Origin: Deltaproteobacteria bacterium
Lineage (GTDB): Bacteria > Desulfobacterota > DSM-4660 > Desulfatiglandales > HGW-15
Length of the DNA stretch: 13,225 bases
Direction: 5' to 3'
Assembly: GCA_019308985.1 (NCBI GenBank)
Contig: JAFDHB010000152.1
Coordinates: 1-13,225 of the forward strand
The notes under the pieces were generated by a model, which ran no database searches, was not told where the DNA came from, and saw only the letters and a list, made by a program, of their open reading frames with translations. Shown here piece after piece: positions 13,137-13,225 of the stretch (within the stretch, counting starts at the first letter, position 1; the number at the start of each line of letters is the position of its first letter). Position numbers and translations under genes: made by a program.

Positions 13137-13225
13137 ATGGTCGGCACCTCTAAGACGCTATTAGGTCTTGTTGCTCTCCCATTATTTTTGTCTTTTCTTT
13201 TACTCCACCCCATAGCGGCTCAGGC
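13137..13225 (+). CDS. Exported protein of unknown function, 3' partial (signal peptide only)
   Basis: The ATG at 13137 is preceded by a strong GGAGGA site at 13128-13133. The 29 complete codons read MVGTSKTLLGLVALPLFLSF and continue LLLHPIAAQ, then the window ends. A lysine followed by a long hydrophobic core and a small-residue AAQA end is a textbook Sec signal peptide, with cleavage likely after the alanine at the window edge. The mature protein is not in view, so no function can be given. It lies 730 bp beyond tilS and diverges from it. Confidence 0.75.
   Translation, partial: MVGTSKTLLGLVALPLFLSFLLLHPIAAQ

Noticed and set aside
1..13225. CRISPR arrays, tRNA or rRNA genes, insertion-sequence transposases
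   Set aside because: No regularly spaced repeats, no cloverleaf or rRNA-like sequence and no transposase or integrase motifs were found on either strand.

Overview
The window looks like a chromosomal segment of a moderately GC-rich bacterium, most likely a Desulfobacterota (deltaproteobacterial) or related anaerobe. That placement is an inference from gene content and order (two-subunit glycine dehydrogenase followed by lipB, an ACT-domain regulator, class 1B AdoMet decarboxylase, MtnA); no rRNA or other marker is present. Shine-Dalgarno sites of the AGGAGG type precede most genes.

Positions 1-7465, all on the plus strand, are housekeeping metabolism: the 3' part of gcvPB, lipB, a GcvR-like tandem ACT protein, a small SAM-dependent methyltransferase, a metallo-beta-lactamase-fold hydrolase, branched-chain aminotransferase ilvE, mtnA and speH. 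GcvPB belongs to the glycine cleavage system, whose GcvH carrier needs lipoate. LipB starts lipoate attachment, and the ACT protein is a plausible regulator of the same pathway. SpeH commits SAM to polyamine synthesis, and MtnA acts on the methylthioadenosine-derived sugar released there. Between gcvPB and lipB lies a 219-bp element bounded by 33-bp inverted repeats. The ilvE start carries a tandem 8-bp duplication that moves the start codon.

Positions 7799-10965 are an AT-richer accessory module on the plus strand with its own likely promoter. It encodes a STAS-like/HATPase protein (probably with a CTG start), a DNA methyltransferase split by one frameshift, a 52-residue orphan ORF, and a STAS-like (DUF4325-type) protein fused to a C-terminal winged helix. 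The kinase-like ATPase plus a STAS protein with a phosphorylatable serine and a DNA-binding tail suggests a SpoIIAB/SpoIIAA-like partner switch controlling, or controlled with, a DNA methylase. This is the most interesting unit in the window.

Positions 10992-12407 on the minus strand are tilS, convergent with the module. Positions 12408-13136 have no convincing gene but are rich in inverted repeats: a REP-like pair, an 8-bp-arm hairpin and a 48-bp near-perfect palindrome. At 13137 a new plus-strand gene begins with a signal peptide and runs off the window.
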